Shown piece by piece: positions 1 to 10,814 of a stretch of DNA of 64,000 nt. This stretch comes from Gliomastix tumulicola. Its lineage: Eukaryota > Ascomycota > Sordariomycetes > Hypocreales > Bionectriaceae. The notes beneath the pieces are model-generated. The model did no database searches. It was not told the origin of the DNA and was given only the letters and a program-made list of their open reading frames with translations. The translations under genes were made by a program, and so were the position numbers. The stretch is from NCBI GenBank assembly GCA_001599755.1, contig BCHX01000010.1, positions 99,067-163,066 of the forward strand. Direction: 5' to 3'. Position 1 is the first letter of the stretch, and the number at the start of each line of letters is the position of its first letter.

Positions 1-1103
1 CCAAGACACACCTGTTTCTTCTCTGACGGCGACGTCGCTGCGGGAGGCTCCCGTGCGACTTGGGCGGCTGTCGTGAAACCAGAAACAGGAGGCCAGCAAT
101 CCCGAGCGCAAGGACGGTGGGTATGAATCGTCCCCAATCCATCCTTATCTGTGAGTGAGCAAAGCCGTCGTGTAGGATAGTGGCGATAATGCTGGTGACG
201 GAGCTGTCTGCCCACCCCCAAGCGCAATGTTTCTTGCAGGCGAGGGTCGATGGACAAAGACACAGGAAATGTCGGGTCGTGTCGAACAGAAATGGAAATG
301 TTCCCAATCATCACCTGACATGGGGAGGCGCCGGGCCGGGGCAGGGCCAGGCCAATCATTTGTGGCCGACCACACCCCCTCCATCTCAGGCAGCCACGCA
401 TCTCATCAGTGGCATTTCTGATGTTCCGCGACGAGAAGATAGTTGTTTCGCGGCAGGTACTTGGAGGTGCTTTGCAGTACTTGCTTGAGAACGAACGCAA
501 TGCCATGTCCTGACCCATCACATCTGCAGCTAACACGGTTCATCGTAATTTATCTTGCCATTAGAAGGGATCCACGACTGGCGGCAGCGCAGACAGGCTA
601 CTTTCCCGACAGGCCAGCGGGCCCCTGGTACCCGACATGAGCGGGGGAATAGTGGCAGGNGGGNTTAAGTCGCTTGCTCGGCAGATGGCCTCCCAATTTC
701 TATGATAGCTGGGAGTCCAGCTCCAGCGAGAAAAATCCCATCAACGCGTGTCCTATCTACTAGCCAGGCCATGGTGCATGCCATCCCTGGCCCGGAAGAT
801 CAGTCGAGGGCAGAGGACTTGCGGCCGTTTATGGACTAGCTGCGGGAACTTTAGCGCGCTTGGTCAGAGACCTGTGCATCTGCCCCGCAGCGAGTCGTGT
901 TTAGTCGTGTCTGCGCGTGTTTTTCGCGTATTGGTACAGGTGCTATCAGGGTTCCAGTAGTTACTAACGTCTTGACAGTCGGATCGAACAGCGAGAACAA
1001 ATTTTTGAAACAACAGCCACAACACAGCACCGATACGCCTCTCTGGAGGGTCAATTGAATAGCCTGAAGTCGGACGCACCGCCCAGTGCGTCTTTCGACG
1101 GTC
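1..1103. other. No recognisable gene; left flank and possible LINE 5' UTR
   Basis: No ORF here resembles a known family and the small ORFs on both strands overlap each other without domain content. Single undetermined bases lie at 660 and 664. The last few hundred bases may be the 5' UTR of the LINE whose ORF1 starts at 1104, but no element boundary or target duplication is visible. Confidence 0.5.
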
Positions 1104-2766
1104 ATGGCGACTTCCTGGCCCCCTGAAGTCGCATGGCCCGCCGAATTCCGCGAGCACGCCACGAAACTCGGCAAATACCTCAGAGACGCCCTCCTGTCCA
1201 TCGAGTGCGCTGGACACCAACCCGTGCCTCCCGACCTCGTCAAGCTCATGGCCATGGGCGCTCTCGCCCTCGCCACCAAGATCCACAACCTCCCCGACCT
1301 CGGCACCATCCACGACGCCCTCCAGATGGCAAGGTCCGAATCGAAGACCACGGCGGACGACACGATGCGAGCTCTCCACGACATCAAGACGGAACTCCGA
1401 CAGGCGGTGAACACGAGCCAGCAGGCGCTGGAAGGCATCCGACAGAACAACGACGCACAGAACGAGACGAAGACGGCGGCCCGCGAATCAACCGAGATTG
1501 GCAGAACAGTGATGACGATGGTGAGGGAGATCAAGAACGCGGAACAGCAGAACCGCCCGAGCCCGCTACAGACCTACGCATCCGTAGCGGCCGGGAACGG
1601 GCTAGCCACTAGTATACACAACCCGCTGAACCAACACAAGGTGCCATCCACGCAGGTGCTCCGTGAGGTCATCGTGAATATCCGGAACCCCATGACCATA
1701 GCCAGCCTGCGGGCGATGAACCCCCGTAGCCTGAAAGCGCATGTCGACCGTGCCATAGAGCAGAGCGGAAACGAGCACATTGAGAAGATCAAGACAGTAT
1801 CGACGAACCAGCCGAAGAGCGGCGACCTTAGCATCAAGACAGCCACCGCGGCCGACATGGAGGTGCTTCGGCAGTTCGCTGAGGACTGGGGCCAGCGTCC
1901 GCATCCCCACATACGGGGTGCTTGTCCATGGCATCCGCACCAGCTCCATAGATATGGACCAATTTGAAGGCACGCGAGATAATATTCTACAGGAAAACAA
2001 AGCATTCATCCCGAACGCGGGGATCAAATATCTCGGATGGCTCAGCAGGACGTCGGCGACCAAGAGCGCCTCCTCGGTCGTCGTCGAATTCACGCGCGCC
2101 CAAGACGCTAATATGATTATAGACGAGGGCCTGATCTGGCAAGGGGAGGTGTTCCAGTGCGAGCTGTATGACAGGTCGTGCCGACTGAGGCAATGCTTCA
2201 GCTGCCAAGCATACGGCCACATAGGAACCCNGTGCAAGGCAACAAGACNATGCGGCTACTGCGCGCAAGACCATGGGNCGCGCGAATGTCCGATCAAATC
2301 CAACAAGGAGACGACGAGGAAATGCGCNAATTGCAAAGGGCAGCACGAGGCGTGGNACCACCAGTGCGTGGTGAGGAAGGAGGAGATGGCCAAGGTCAAG
2401 GCGGCCTACGCCACGCGTCCGAGGTACCACCCGGCAGCGCAGAGCAGCANGGCAGCGGCCCAGGTTCCACCGGTTGGGCAATCCCTCCGGGANGGAGCGC
2501 GCCCTCTGGCATCTGCCCAGAGCCAGCAGAACAGATTAGGGAGAAGCAGATCGCCGACGAAGAGGGGGCAGAAGCGAGCCAACACCGGANANAGCGCGAC
2601 CGCCGTNGAGGGGGTCGAGAACGCGATCATCGTCAATACGGGAAGCCAGCGGCCCGTACGGACGATCACGCCGTCGCGAAGGGCCCTGGAAGCCCTGGAC
2701 GGCAACTCGGCGCGACCCCACGGCACCCACCAGACGGACANCATGGACATTGATAGGCGCGAATGA
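1104..2766 (+). pseudogene. LINE ORF1 (gag-like RNA-binding protein), frameshifted
   Basis: The product would be the nucleic-acid-binding protein that coats LINE RNA. The reading frame runs from ATG 1104 in one phase to about 1900, then continues in another phase (GVLVHGIRT..., about 1915 onward) to the stop at 2764-2766, so there is one frameshift near 1890-1910. The C-terminal half carries CCHC knuckles (CFSCQAYGHIGTxC near 2196, then CGYCAQDHG and CxNCKGQHEAW) typical of fungal LINE ORF1. The N-terminal third is an Ala/Lys-rich helical region. GTG at 1086 is an alternative in-frame start, but ATG 1104 gives the usual N-terminus. Not functional as it stands. Confidence 0.8.
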
Positions 2767-3770
2767 GACACGCAGNATCTCTCTCCATACTACAGTACAA
2801 CGTCAGAAAATCAAAAGACACGGTAATGGCCACACTCCTCCGGGACCCGCAGGTCATGCAATTCGACATCCTAGCCATCCAAGAACCATGGGCGAACTCG
2901 TTCGTCCCTACTACGCACCATCCAGCAAAAGACCAGTTCCACCTATGCTACCCTCAGGCGGAAGACGAGGGCCCGGCAAGGGTGTGCATGTACATCAACA
3001 AACGCCTTGATCATTCCAAATGGCAGTTCGAATCACATGGACGGGACCTCTGCACTGTTACCCTGACCATGGGACAAGGAGACGAAAGACCGGTCAAGCT
3101 GCACAACCTCTACAATCCCGACCAAACAGCGGGAAACAGACGAAGCGTACTGCCCCGATTGCGACTTGTGCTCGACGCGGCGGGGCAGGCCGAGCAGATC
3201 GTGATGGGCGACTTCAATCTGCATCACGAGATGTGGGGAGGCTCCCACATCGCCAGGATTGAGCCGGAGGCCGAAGACTTTGTTGAGATGCTGGAAGAAT
3301 ACGACCTCACAAATATGCTAGCACCAGGCACCATCACGTACGAAGAAGGCCAGAAGCAGTCCACGATCGACCTCTGTCTGGCCACGCTCGGCCTGGTGGA
3401 CTGTGTCATCAGGTGTGAGGTGGACCGCCATCTCGACCACGACTCAGACCACCTGCCTATTATCACGGTACTCAACGCATCGGTCAAGCCACTCAACAGG
3501 GAGCCCTGGCGCAATTGGAAGTCGATCGATGCGAAGAAGTTCAAGGCGACGCTTCTTGACAGCCTACCACCCCCGCGGAGACCGAGAACGCGAGGCGCAC
3601 TGGATCGATACGTGGAGGCCATCGTGGCGGCGCCCCAAAGTGCGACCGAGGCAGCCGTGCCACTCCGAACATGGTCGCCGGCGGCGAGACGCGGCTGGGA
3701 CGAGGAGTGTAAGCAGGCGCTGGCCGAGGCGAAGCGCCTAGTGGACAAGTACAAAATCAAAAGTAGGTAG
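2763..3770 (+). pseudogene. LINE ORF2 5' part: endonuclease domain only
   Basis: This encodes the apurinic-type endonuclease (EEP fold) that nicks target DNA for retrotransposition. Visible motifs: LQYNVRKS (Asn13), IQEPW (Glu41), GDFNLHHEMWGG, STIDLCLAT and SDHLPI, in the right order. Normal ORF2 continues into reverse transcriptase and RNase H; here it ends after 335 residues at a TAG, in non-LINE sequence. The last codons (LVDKYKI...) are nearly identical to a stretch at about 56530, where another pseudogene also ends. One undetermined base lies near the start (2776). Confidence 0.85.
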
Positions 3771-3961
3771 ATTTGATTTTTGCGACCCGCTGTAACCCAT
3801 GTAGATTTGAATATGACCGGGGGTAGTATTGAATTAGGTACGTACCTTTTTGACAGGGCTGGGACCGGGGTTGGAGCCGGGGGCAGACCACGATGATTGG
3901 TTCGTTCGACTTAGTGCTGGCGGCGCGAGACGCGAACTGCTGTCGCGTCAAGTCCGTGTAG

Positions 3962-4627
3962 ATGGGAGTCTCCCCTACCAACGTTAGAGAGCTGGACGAC
4001 AGATTCCGACGCATTAGAATGGCGGAGCCTGATGATCAGTCCGAGCCACAGGGCCCAATCTATCCATTTGTTCTCTTGTCGTCATACCGGATCCTAGTAT
4101 GTCAAGTCTGTGGCTTTGCGTCCGTCGCCGACGAAGCCAAGTCACACTTGCTCGCTCGACACCGTGATCTTGCATCAGAGTACCGACAGACTGTACTAGA
4201 AAGAATACAAAGAATCCCCAACATTCTTCGGAAACAATCCGATTTGGAGGAGTGGCAATACCCAGATCCAGCTTCTGATCCTATTCCTCATCTTTTACCG
4301 CCACAACTGGACGGGCCGAGATGCCGCACATGCGGGCGGATCTACCGCCACGTCCAACAAATGCAGACACATTGCTCCGAGGAACATCGATGGGTCAATC
4401 CAAGAGGCAGGGGGAGGCCGACCGCCGGCTGTGCTACGCCTCAGGATGAGCTTCCGTGGATCGAGGGCGTTCCCTGCCAAAGATTTTTCTCCTCAAGAGG
4501 GGGCAGCCAATGGTTTGAAGTGGGCCGGAATACGTACAAGGTGCATGCCGTCCGCAAAGGGAGATTCCTGTGCTCAATCCACTCGAACAGTTGGAAAGCC
4601 TACAGTACCAATACCCACGTGTATTAG
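3962..4627 (+). pseudogene. OrsD/DUF3505-type zinc-finger N-terminal fragment
   Basis: The 221-residue ORF resembles the N-terminal region of fungal OrsD-family proteins. It has a first Cys pair in ILVCQVCGFASVADEAKSH with a downstream HLLARH, then a proline-rich linker and a second finger in PRCRTCGRIYRHVQQMQTH followed by EEHRW. That is the two half-finger arrangement of the family. The full proteins are much longer and often carry a RecQ-like helicase. This piece ends where a small TIR repeat begins (4609), so the repeat insertion or a deletion probably cut it. No function is inferred for the fragment; it may be a remnant of the OrsD-RecQ element described elsewhere in the window. Confidence 0.65.
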
Positions 4628-4787
4628 GTCCGTAGTCCGCAGGTGGTCCGTGCGCACTGTTCTTGTTCCCTTGTGTATCAGGTCCGCTGCGTACTTTGCA
4701 GGTTGCTTTGTGTACTTCGTACAACATTTGGGGCACCCCTGTATGTAATTTGATAAATTACAGCACACCCTTTGTACAGTAGTAGTA
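4609..4787. repeat. Small TIR element (MITE-like), about 180 bp
   Basis: The ends are imperfect inverted repeats: left CTACAGTACCAA at 4609, right CTTTGTACAGTAG ending at 4787, which reads CTACTGTACAAAG on the other strand. TA dinucleotides lie at both ends, as for Tc1/mariner-type targets. The motif GTGTAT(T/C)AGGTCCG occurs at least twice inside. Its two halves match repeats elsewhere: the left end matches 19306 onward; the right half matches, inverted, 18629-18828, 50321-50520 and 56754-56818. Its right half lacks about 20 bp present in the other copies. Confidence 0.6.
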
Positions 4788-5030
4788 AATGTATCGACCT
4801 TGGGAAGCTTCGAAAGAGGAAAGTGGGGTAAGATTCGGGTTGGAATTGGAAACCGGGTGTTGGAAAGTGGGGCTGGAAAATCAGGTTTGGAAAATCGGGT
4901 TAATAAAGGACCGGAGTTGGCCTAGCAAACGGCATGACGAATTCAGTTGATTCTTGATCTCTCCAAGACGCCTCGGCATCAGCATCACCAACATGATTGC
5001 CATCTCTCCCATCGCATAGCCATCCTGGAC

Positions 5031-6613
5031 ATGGACTGCTGTCGGGAAACCATCCTCAATTGGCTGGCGACGGTCTGCAATGATTCCCCAATTGATTGTT
5101 CCTTCCCTCGACCCGCTCACGGCCGGAAACGCACTCAACGTGCGCCGCTCCCCTCTCCTGACATGTCGGAAGACGACACCGACGCGCCTGTGAAGCGGAT
5201 GCGCTTCGATGCCGATGCGACACCCCGGCCAATACGATGTATGACCGCAGGTCTGCACATGGGGATCGGTATACGAACCGAAAATGACTCGCCGTCGCGT
5301 ACATCCACGAGCTCGCGCACAACAACAGACGATGGCGGGAGCAGCAGCACCACCGGCGAGAAGCGCTCACGATCCGGCGGCGGGAGAGGAAGTCCCATTA
5401 AGAACCTTGCTCTGATGCGTCTCGACCATATTGTGGACCTGCAGCCCTTCTCAGGCATGAAGAAATGCCAGACCGACCTCGATGCCATGCAGCAACTAAT
5501 CAAGGAGGACGCCATGGGCTTCGGAGTTATCACACAGGCGGACAAGGTCAGATTCACAGAAGCAGCGAAAAGAATGCCGTTAGAAGAGGCACATCTGTTT
5601 AGGGAGCTCCTCGGTTCTCGATTTGCCGTCGACGCCTCGGGGCAGCGAGAGCGGCTCGGCTCTATGCTGTCCGTAGAAGATCTGGTCCATATTTGGAGAG
5701 ATGCCAGCCGATGCGAGGTTAAGAGCGTCCCCGAGGCCGAGTGGAATTGCGCTGTGCACCGACCTCTCTTGATTGCCGCGCTGCGGCTGTCAAGTATCAA
5801 GAGATGTGGTTTGCTGCATGGGGAAAGCGAGGTGGATGTCGGGGTTCAGAACATGTACGTCTTTCTTCGGGATCATCCTCTTCACTCTTCCTCTCCGTTC
5901 CTGGCCCTCCTGAGATCCTCTTACCCTAACTATGCGTTTCTGGCAGAACAACTGCCCAGATCATTCCACACTATGCACCATCCATGCAGGGGAGGAAGCA
6001 CGAGAAGCGTGTTGATTTCTGCCTCCACATCGAACCCCAGAACGACAACTACATCAAAGCCATTTCCAACGCACGCAAAGACGAGATGTCGAGTAGCATC
6101 AACCACACCGATCACGTCCCGTTGCTTGATCCGCCTATCACGCTGAGCATTGAGACAAAGCGTACAGGTGGGAACTGGGAAGAGGCAATGTATCAGATGA
6201 GCACCTGGCTCGCCGCCCACTGGGCTCGACTACGACTTCTATCTCAATCTGGCGATACGACATCACGGGTGCTTGTTGGAGAGGGAGAACCGGGGCGACT
6301 GGAGCGGCAGCAAGAACAAGAAAGTGGCCAGTCGCACGAGCCAGGACCGAACGACAGCCCCCAACTGCCCGGCCCTTCCATCTTCCTTCCCGGAATCATC
6401 GTTCAAGGACATGACTGGTTCTTTGTCGCCGCCACGCAGGGAGACTTGCGTGATGATGGAAGTCAGGGCATCGTCATGTGGAGCAAGGTGAGCATCGGTT
6501 CGACGGAGTCTGTGCTTGGTATCGTGAAGATCGTGGCCACAGTGCAGAGGCTGGTCTGTTGGTCGGCGGTGACATATTGGCCTTGGTTTAAGAAGCCGCC
6601 AGACGGAGGATAA
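5031..6613 (+). CDS. PD-(D/E)XK nuclease-like domain protein (two exons)
   Basis: A fungal protein of unknown role with a predicted PD-(D/E)XK nuclease-like fold. Exons are 5031-5854 and 5947-6613; the 92-nt intron has a GTACGT donor and a GGCAG acceptor and splits a codon after its second base. The joined frame gives 496 residues. The N-terminus holds a short ILNWLATV helix, then a Ser/Arg/Lys-rich disordered region. The C-terminal half carries the core: Asp298 in KRVDFC and Glu344/Lys346 in LSIETKR, followed by GNWEEAMYQM, FLPGIIVQGHDW and the closing WPWF. I chose ATG 5031 because paralogues begin the same way. Three paralogues are in the window. The frame is intact, but expression is unknown. 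Confidence 0.75.
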
Positions 6614-6822
6614 TAAAGTCTTCAGTCAACTTGTTCAAACCCTTTCAATCTTGACATGAAACGTTAGAATAGCAACAATGTCACCACTGTCGATGGCGCA
6701 ATCGTCCGCAACTGTGCTGACTGCGGCACGCCGCTGCTGGTATCCAGATCGTCATGGCTTGCGAGCATTCTAGGCCAGCGTGTTGAGTGTTGTAGTCTGT
6801 CGCAAGTAAATTCCAAGCATGC

Positions 6823-7594
6823 CTATTTTGAGGCTGCTGATTGATAAGGGGCCCGGCATCCGAGGAATCCCTCGGCAAAAATATTTATGCCATAAAAAAA
6901 ACACCCATGGTACAGCAGGGCTAGGGACTGCACATGCGGGTAGTTGTAGCCCACACTCAGCGCGGACGTCGCCGCGATGGCTGGCGAGCCCGCCGGGCCC
7001 TCCCACTGCGCGAGCACTTCCTCCCACTCCTCTAGCGTCATTACATCCTGGTCCCCCGTGTAGATCGGACACGACAGCGCCTCGGCCACCTCCCGCATGA
7101 GATCGATCGTCTGGCAGTAGATGATGAGCCGGCCCTTGGCGTCGCCGCTGAGGGCTGCGCAGTACGTCCACGCCAGGTCGACCGCCGCGGCGACGAGCCC
7201 CTGCTCTCCGTCGTAGCGGTCGATGCGGTACCGGAGGTTGCTGCGGTTCGTAGACCCCCGGACGAGGCGCGACCCGGCGCACGTGCCAGCCGAGTTGCTT
7301 CATGCTCTTGCGATACCCGCTCGCCGTGATGGTGAGATGCGCCTCGTCGACAATGATCCGGTCTAGTGCCCGTCCGACCCGGAGCTTGCTCACATAGTCG
7401 CCAAAGCCTTGCGAGCAGGCGGCCTCGGCGGAGACGACGACGAGTGGTGCCGTCCTTGTTTGCCCAGTCGACCAGGTGCTTGTGCGTACGCCCATCTTCT
7501 GCGCACGCCATGTGTTTCTTCCCTCATATGGTGGATAGGAGGCCTCGGCGATGAGCGGCGTTGCCCGTCGTGCGGCTGACTGCCCTACCGGCAT
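6823..7594 (-). pseudogene. RecQ-like helicase fragment (OrsD-RecQ family)
   Basis: On the minus strand a DEAH-box motif (RIIVDEAHLTITASGYRKSM, about 7370-7300) is followed, after a frame break near 7270, by TNRSNLRYRIDRY, GRLIIYCQTIDLMREVAEAL and ATSALSVGYNYPHV (about 7270-6930), which match the helicase C-terminal lobe of fungal RecQ-like proteins. The piece between motif II and the TNR motif is shortened, so motif III is missing. The ATP-binding loop is not recognisable upstream. It is therefore a decayed fragment. The repeat at 7784-7828 lies just upstream in the same orientation. Confidence 0.7.
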
Positions 7595-7783
7595 GAGAAT
7601 TTCCTGGCTGCTTGGGGGGATTGTTGCTCATGTCTTTTGTTATCAACGATCAAATAGCGACACCGAGAGTTGCGAAAGAGCGTTTGGCACGGGACACACG
7701 CATCGAACCGGCCCCTAACCTTTAATTGATCTCCACAGCATGCGGAGCTTGGTCGGCGACCGAATTAGGAAATGGGCAGGGGG

Positions 7784-7828
7784 CAGGCAACAATTGAGGG
7801 CAGGCGACAATTGATTATAGAAGAGTAG
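7784..7828 (-). repeat. Terminal-looking repeat, short copy
   Basis: Read on the minus strand it begins CCTACTCTTCTATAATCAAT and continues with a CAATTG-containing stretch. Longer copies are at 23215-23439 (minus) and 60211-60430 (plus). It stands upstream of the helicase fragment in the same orientation. Confidence 0.6.
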
Positions 7829-7857
7829 GGCTGTCGACGCAAGCCATGGCTGTCAGG
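7824..7857 (-). repeat. 34-bp dispersed repeat, copy 1
   Basis: On the minus strand it contains CAGCCATGGCTTGCGTCGAC and ends CCCTACT. Identical or nearly identical copies are at 19277-19310 and 50292-50325. All three end at CCCTACT, after which each runs into a different repeat. It overlaps the last codons of the transposase pseudogene here. Confidence 0.75.
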
Positions 7858-9043
7858 ACGACATCCGGGTCGAAAGGCACGAGACCTGTCCGTCTCCACC
7901 CGTGGCGATGTTGCCCGGGGTGAACGAAGCTTCCAACGCCGTCCAGAATAACGTCCAAAACTCGCGTTTAGACAGTCTAGTAAGGCCCTGCGTCTTGGAC
8001 GTCCATTGGACAAGCCGGTGAGTATAGGCTGTCGACAGGGGACCGAAAAGTGAAACGTCCAGGGGCTGCAGGCGGTGCGTAAAATGGGGTGGGAAGACCG
8101 CCACGATGATGCGATGCGCCTCGCACCACTCCAAAAGGTCCATATTCACGTGGCTCGAGTGCCCGTCAGTGATGAGAAGGCGGTAATCGCGTCCATTTCG
8201 CGCCTTCGCCTTGGTAAAGCGGTCGAAGATGCCCACCAGCCACTCTTTCCCTAGCTCGTGGCTCGTCCAGCCCGTTTCCGACGTGGAAAAGAAAGCAGAA
8301 TGGTGCTCTGGGTCGAATTCGTTGAGCCAAGTGTCTTGAACTTGCCCTGGCTTGCCCTGGTAGATGAGGAAGGGAGGCAACGAGGTCATGTCTTGGCAGA
8401 CGCACGCCAGGAATGTGATCCACGAACGATTCCCATCCTGGGATGCACCTAGCAATTTGCCTTGCTTCTTGGCATGGACATCAAACACTCTCTTGGTTCG
8501 ATTGATGACGCCCAGGAGAAAGCCCTTTTCATCCATGTTTTACGTGTTCCGCGGCAAGATGTCGTATTTGGCGATCTTCTCGCGAATCTGTCATGATAAG
8601 CGACGAAGGAAAACTGCTAGGGGCCTTCTTACCAGATCGAAATACGCTCTATACCTAGAGGCATTGTCAGCCCGTTTTCTTGCGATATCAAAGCCGTCAA
8701 ACCAGGCGCAATCATGCTTGTTGCGGTGGCGCTGAACGAAGCTGTAAGGCCAGTTCTTTCCGACCTCGATTTTGGCTATGTCTCGAGCGAAATTCCGGAT
8801 CATCGGTAGTGTGGGTGGGATACCACGGAGGGAGAGTTTACGAATATAGGCAACCAGATTTTGTTCCTCCTGTTTTGACAAGCGAGACTTATACAAAGCG
8901 TCGGCATCGCTTCTCGCCTTCTGTTTGCCTTGATGACGGCGGCGTAAGGTGGTCTCGTCACAATTGAAGGTCCGAGCTGTCGCAGCGTAGTTAATAGTGC
9001 CTGAGGATTGTAAAAATACAAGCGCTTCGTTAATTGCTACCAT
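7853..9043 (-). pseudogene. pogo/Fot1-type DDE transposase
   Basis: The gene encodes a Tc1/mariner-superfamily transposase. Exon 1 is 9043-8633, the intron 8632-8588 (45 nt, GTAAGA...ACAG), exon 2 8587-7853. The N-terminus is a helix-turn-helix (INEALVFLQSSGTINYAATA) with a CENP-B/Tc5-type second DNA-binding segment (NWPYSFVQRH). The catalytic region shows Asp in MDEKGF, Asp in LLITDGHSSH and Asp in HRLQPLDVSLFG, the expected DDD triad. A single premature TAA at 8542-8540 sits directly before MDEKGF, where the family has an aromatic codon. The C-terminus diverges after FTPGNIA, so the last helices are missing. Inactive, but only lightly damaged. Confidence 0.8.
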
Positions 9044-9851
9044 GGTTGTTGAGGGATGAAAGATTGAGGTTGGAAGTAAATGTCGGTGTGAGTCCGGCAG
9101 ATCCGGCGGATCCCTGGTAAATCCCTTACCACCCTCGCCAACTATGTCCGTCTCGACCAAACCGCCACACCCTACCATTTCGGCGGCTGTGCTGTAGGTT
9201 TGAGGGCTACAGAAGCAACATTTCTAAACACTCCACCACGCCAGGGACCTCGGCTCGCGTCCGTGGGCACCTTCATCGGTATTGTGCCCTGTCTCATATG
9301 GCGGTATAAAAGAGATAAGAGATTTGCGGAGCGCCTCGTAGATCAGCGTACCATACACGATTGGCCGCTGAATGCCTGGGAGGAAGATAGGTACGGAAAC
9401 CTCAAGGTAGTGCACCTTCACTGGTGCCCGACCTCGCTCCGGCCATGGTCCGACTTTCTCGGCAAGCGGAAGGCCGTCTTCGGCACCCTGGACGACACCT
9501 TCCCTGCGGAGGCCCGTGTCTTTAAGAACATCAACTTCCTGGAAGGGTTGGGGGCCAGGATTTCCCGTCACAAGGGGCGGGAGGGGTACTCAAGGTTCGC
9601 CTAAATGAACTCTAATCCTCTGTTGCCACTATTTATCTGATAGCCGGTGAGGCCCCGAAATCTAGTGACAAACCTAACTCGCAAACAAGCGCCCCACGAT
9701 GTCGTTCTGATTGTGAAATGATGTAAGAATAGCCTCCACTGACTTCGCTTCGACGCCAACCACTACTAGTATATAACAGCCATGAGACCTTGATTTTTCT
9801 CAACCATCCTCAGCCCTTTTTGTATCAAACCTCTAGTTGGTAGGCATTGAA
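9044..9851. other. No recognisable gene
   Basis: A 134-residue ORF (9200-9604, +) has a short hydrophobic segment (FIGIVPCLIW) but no family I recognise, and nothing supports it as a gene. No inverted-repeat end matching the transposon at 7.8-9.0 kb is visible here. Confidence 0.4.
9770..9776 (+). promoter_or_regulatory. TATA-like motif before the Lys-tail gene
   Basis: TATATAA lies about 75 bp upstream of ATG 9852, with pyrimidine-rich sequence between them, as in many fungal promoters. This is position and sequence only; no start site can be read. Confidence 0.3.
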
Positions 9852-10814
9852 ATGGCTGATCAAGTGCTAGACCTGGCAACACATCCCAACCGCCAGGGCG
9901 AGGGAAACGGTTCGGCAAAGCCACGAACACCCACCTCGGTCATCTCGCATGCCATATGCCACTTCCTCTACCCCGATGAAATCAACGAGATATACAATCA
10001 ACTCCGGGCCAGCCTGATACCAAACCGCCAAGTACTATGGAGCGGTCTGCATCGTGAGAAAGCCCAGCACTGGGCCGATGCCCATGACATGCAGACCCTC
10101 ACCACAGCGATGGGTCCGTTGATGGATAACGACAACGCACTGTGTCATCCTAAGACTAAGCGTCGCCATGGCTGGTCCAATTACATTCACGGTGCTTCCG
10201 TCATCTTTGCATTACTGATCGCCGAGGGCAAACAGGTCACCGTGTTAACACCACCTCCCCCACAGAGATTTAATCCATCGGGAGAGAGTTACTACCAACA
10301 GATTGAGGAGCCTATTATCAAGGGAGAATTGGGAAATAAGCCCCTAGAACAGATCTTGTTGGTGCATCCCATGGTTCCAGGAGCAACGGACTCGATCTAT
10401 CAGATGTGGCCGGTTGATAAGCAGGAAGCTTGGAAGAAAGAGTACGGGAGCAGGGCCAGAACCATTGTCGTCAAGTGGCGGAAAACAAAGGTCAGTAGGA
10501 TGTGACGCAGAATCGACATTAACTCAACTGTCATCTTCCAGCAACCACCGGTATCATTCGATATTACCCCCAGCTTGGGGGTCGTTCCACTGAAACCAAC
10601 CCAGCCGAAGACAATGACTAAGCCGCTACAGACCCCAGCTGAGCGACAGCAGAAGAAGCTAGTTGAGCAAAAGAAGCTGGCTAAGCAGAGGAAGTTAGCT
10701 GAGAGAATGAAGTTAACCGAGAAAAGGAAGTTAGCTGAGCAGAGGAAGCTGGCTAAGCAGAAGAAGCAGGCCAAGCAGAAGAAGCAGACTAAGCAGAAGA
10801 AAGAATCTGGCTGA
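9852..10814 (+). CDS. Hypothetical two-exon protein with a Lys-rich repeat tail
   Basis: Exons are 9852-10490 and 10542-10814. The 51-nt intron has a GTCAGT donor and a TTCCAG acceptor and lies between codons. The product is 303 residues. Residues 1-213 form a globular-looking region (SHAICHFLYPDEINEIYNQL, WSNYIHGASVIFALLIAEGK) that I do not recognise. The second exon is an extreme Lys/Gln/Glu/Arg tail built from short repeats of the type KKLAEQRKLAKQ, probably one long charged helix that could bind nucleic acid. The start is ATG 9852, after a TATA-like motif and a pyrimidine tract. The intact frame, good splice sites and biased codons support a real gene; its function is unknown. Confidence 0.6.

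Larger units (their letters stand above)
1104..3770 (+). mobile_element. LINE (Tad1/I-like non-LTR retrotransposon), 3'-truncated copy
   Basis: The copy has the usual two-ORF layout: a gag-like ORF1 with CCHC zinc knuckles, then ORF2 starting with an endonuclease/exonuclease/phosphatase domain. The two ORFs overlap by ATGA at 2763-2766. The sequence stops matching a LINE just after the endonuclease linker at about 3770, before any reverse transcriptase. Losing the 3' end is unusual for LINEs, which normally lose 5' sequence, so a later deletion or rearrangement is inferred. Several undetermined bases lie between 2231 and 2776. Confidence 0.85.

Noticed and set aside
5135..5800. Minus-strand ORF of 221 residues
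   Set aside because: Antisense of the PD-(D/E)XK exon 1; composition mirrors the coding strand.
9200..9604. 134-residue plus-strand ORF
   Set aside because: No family, intron or composition support; kept only as a note in the gap description.
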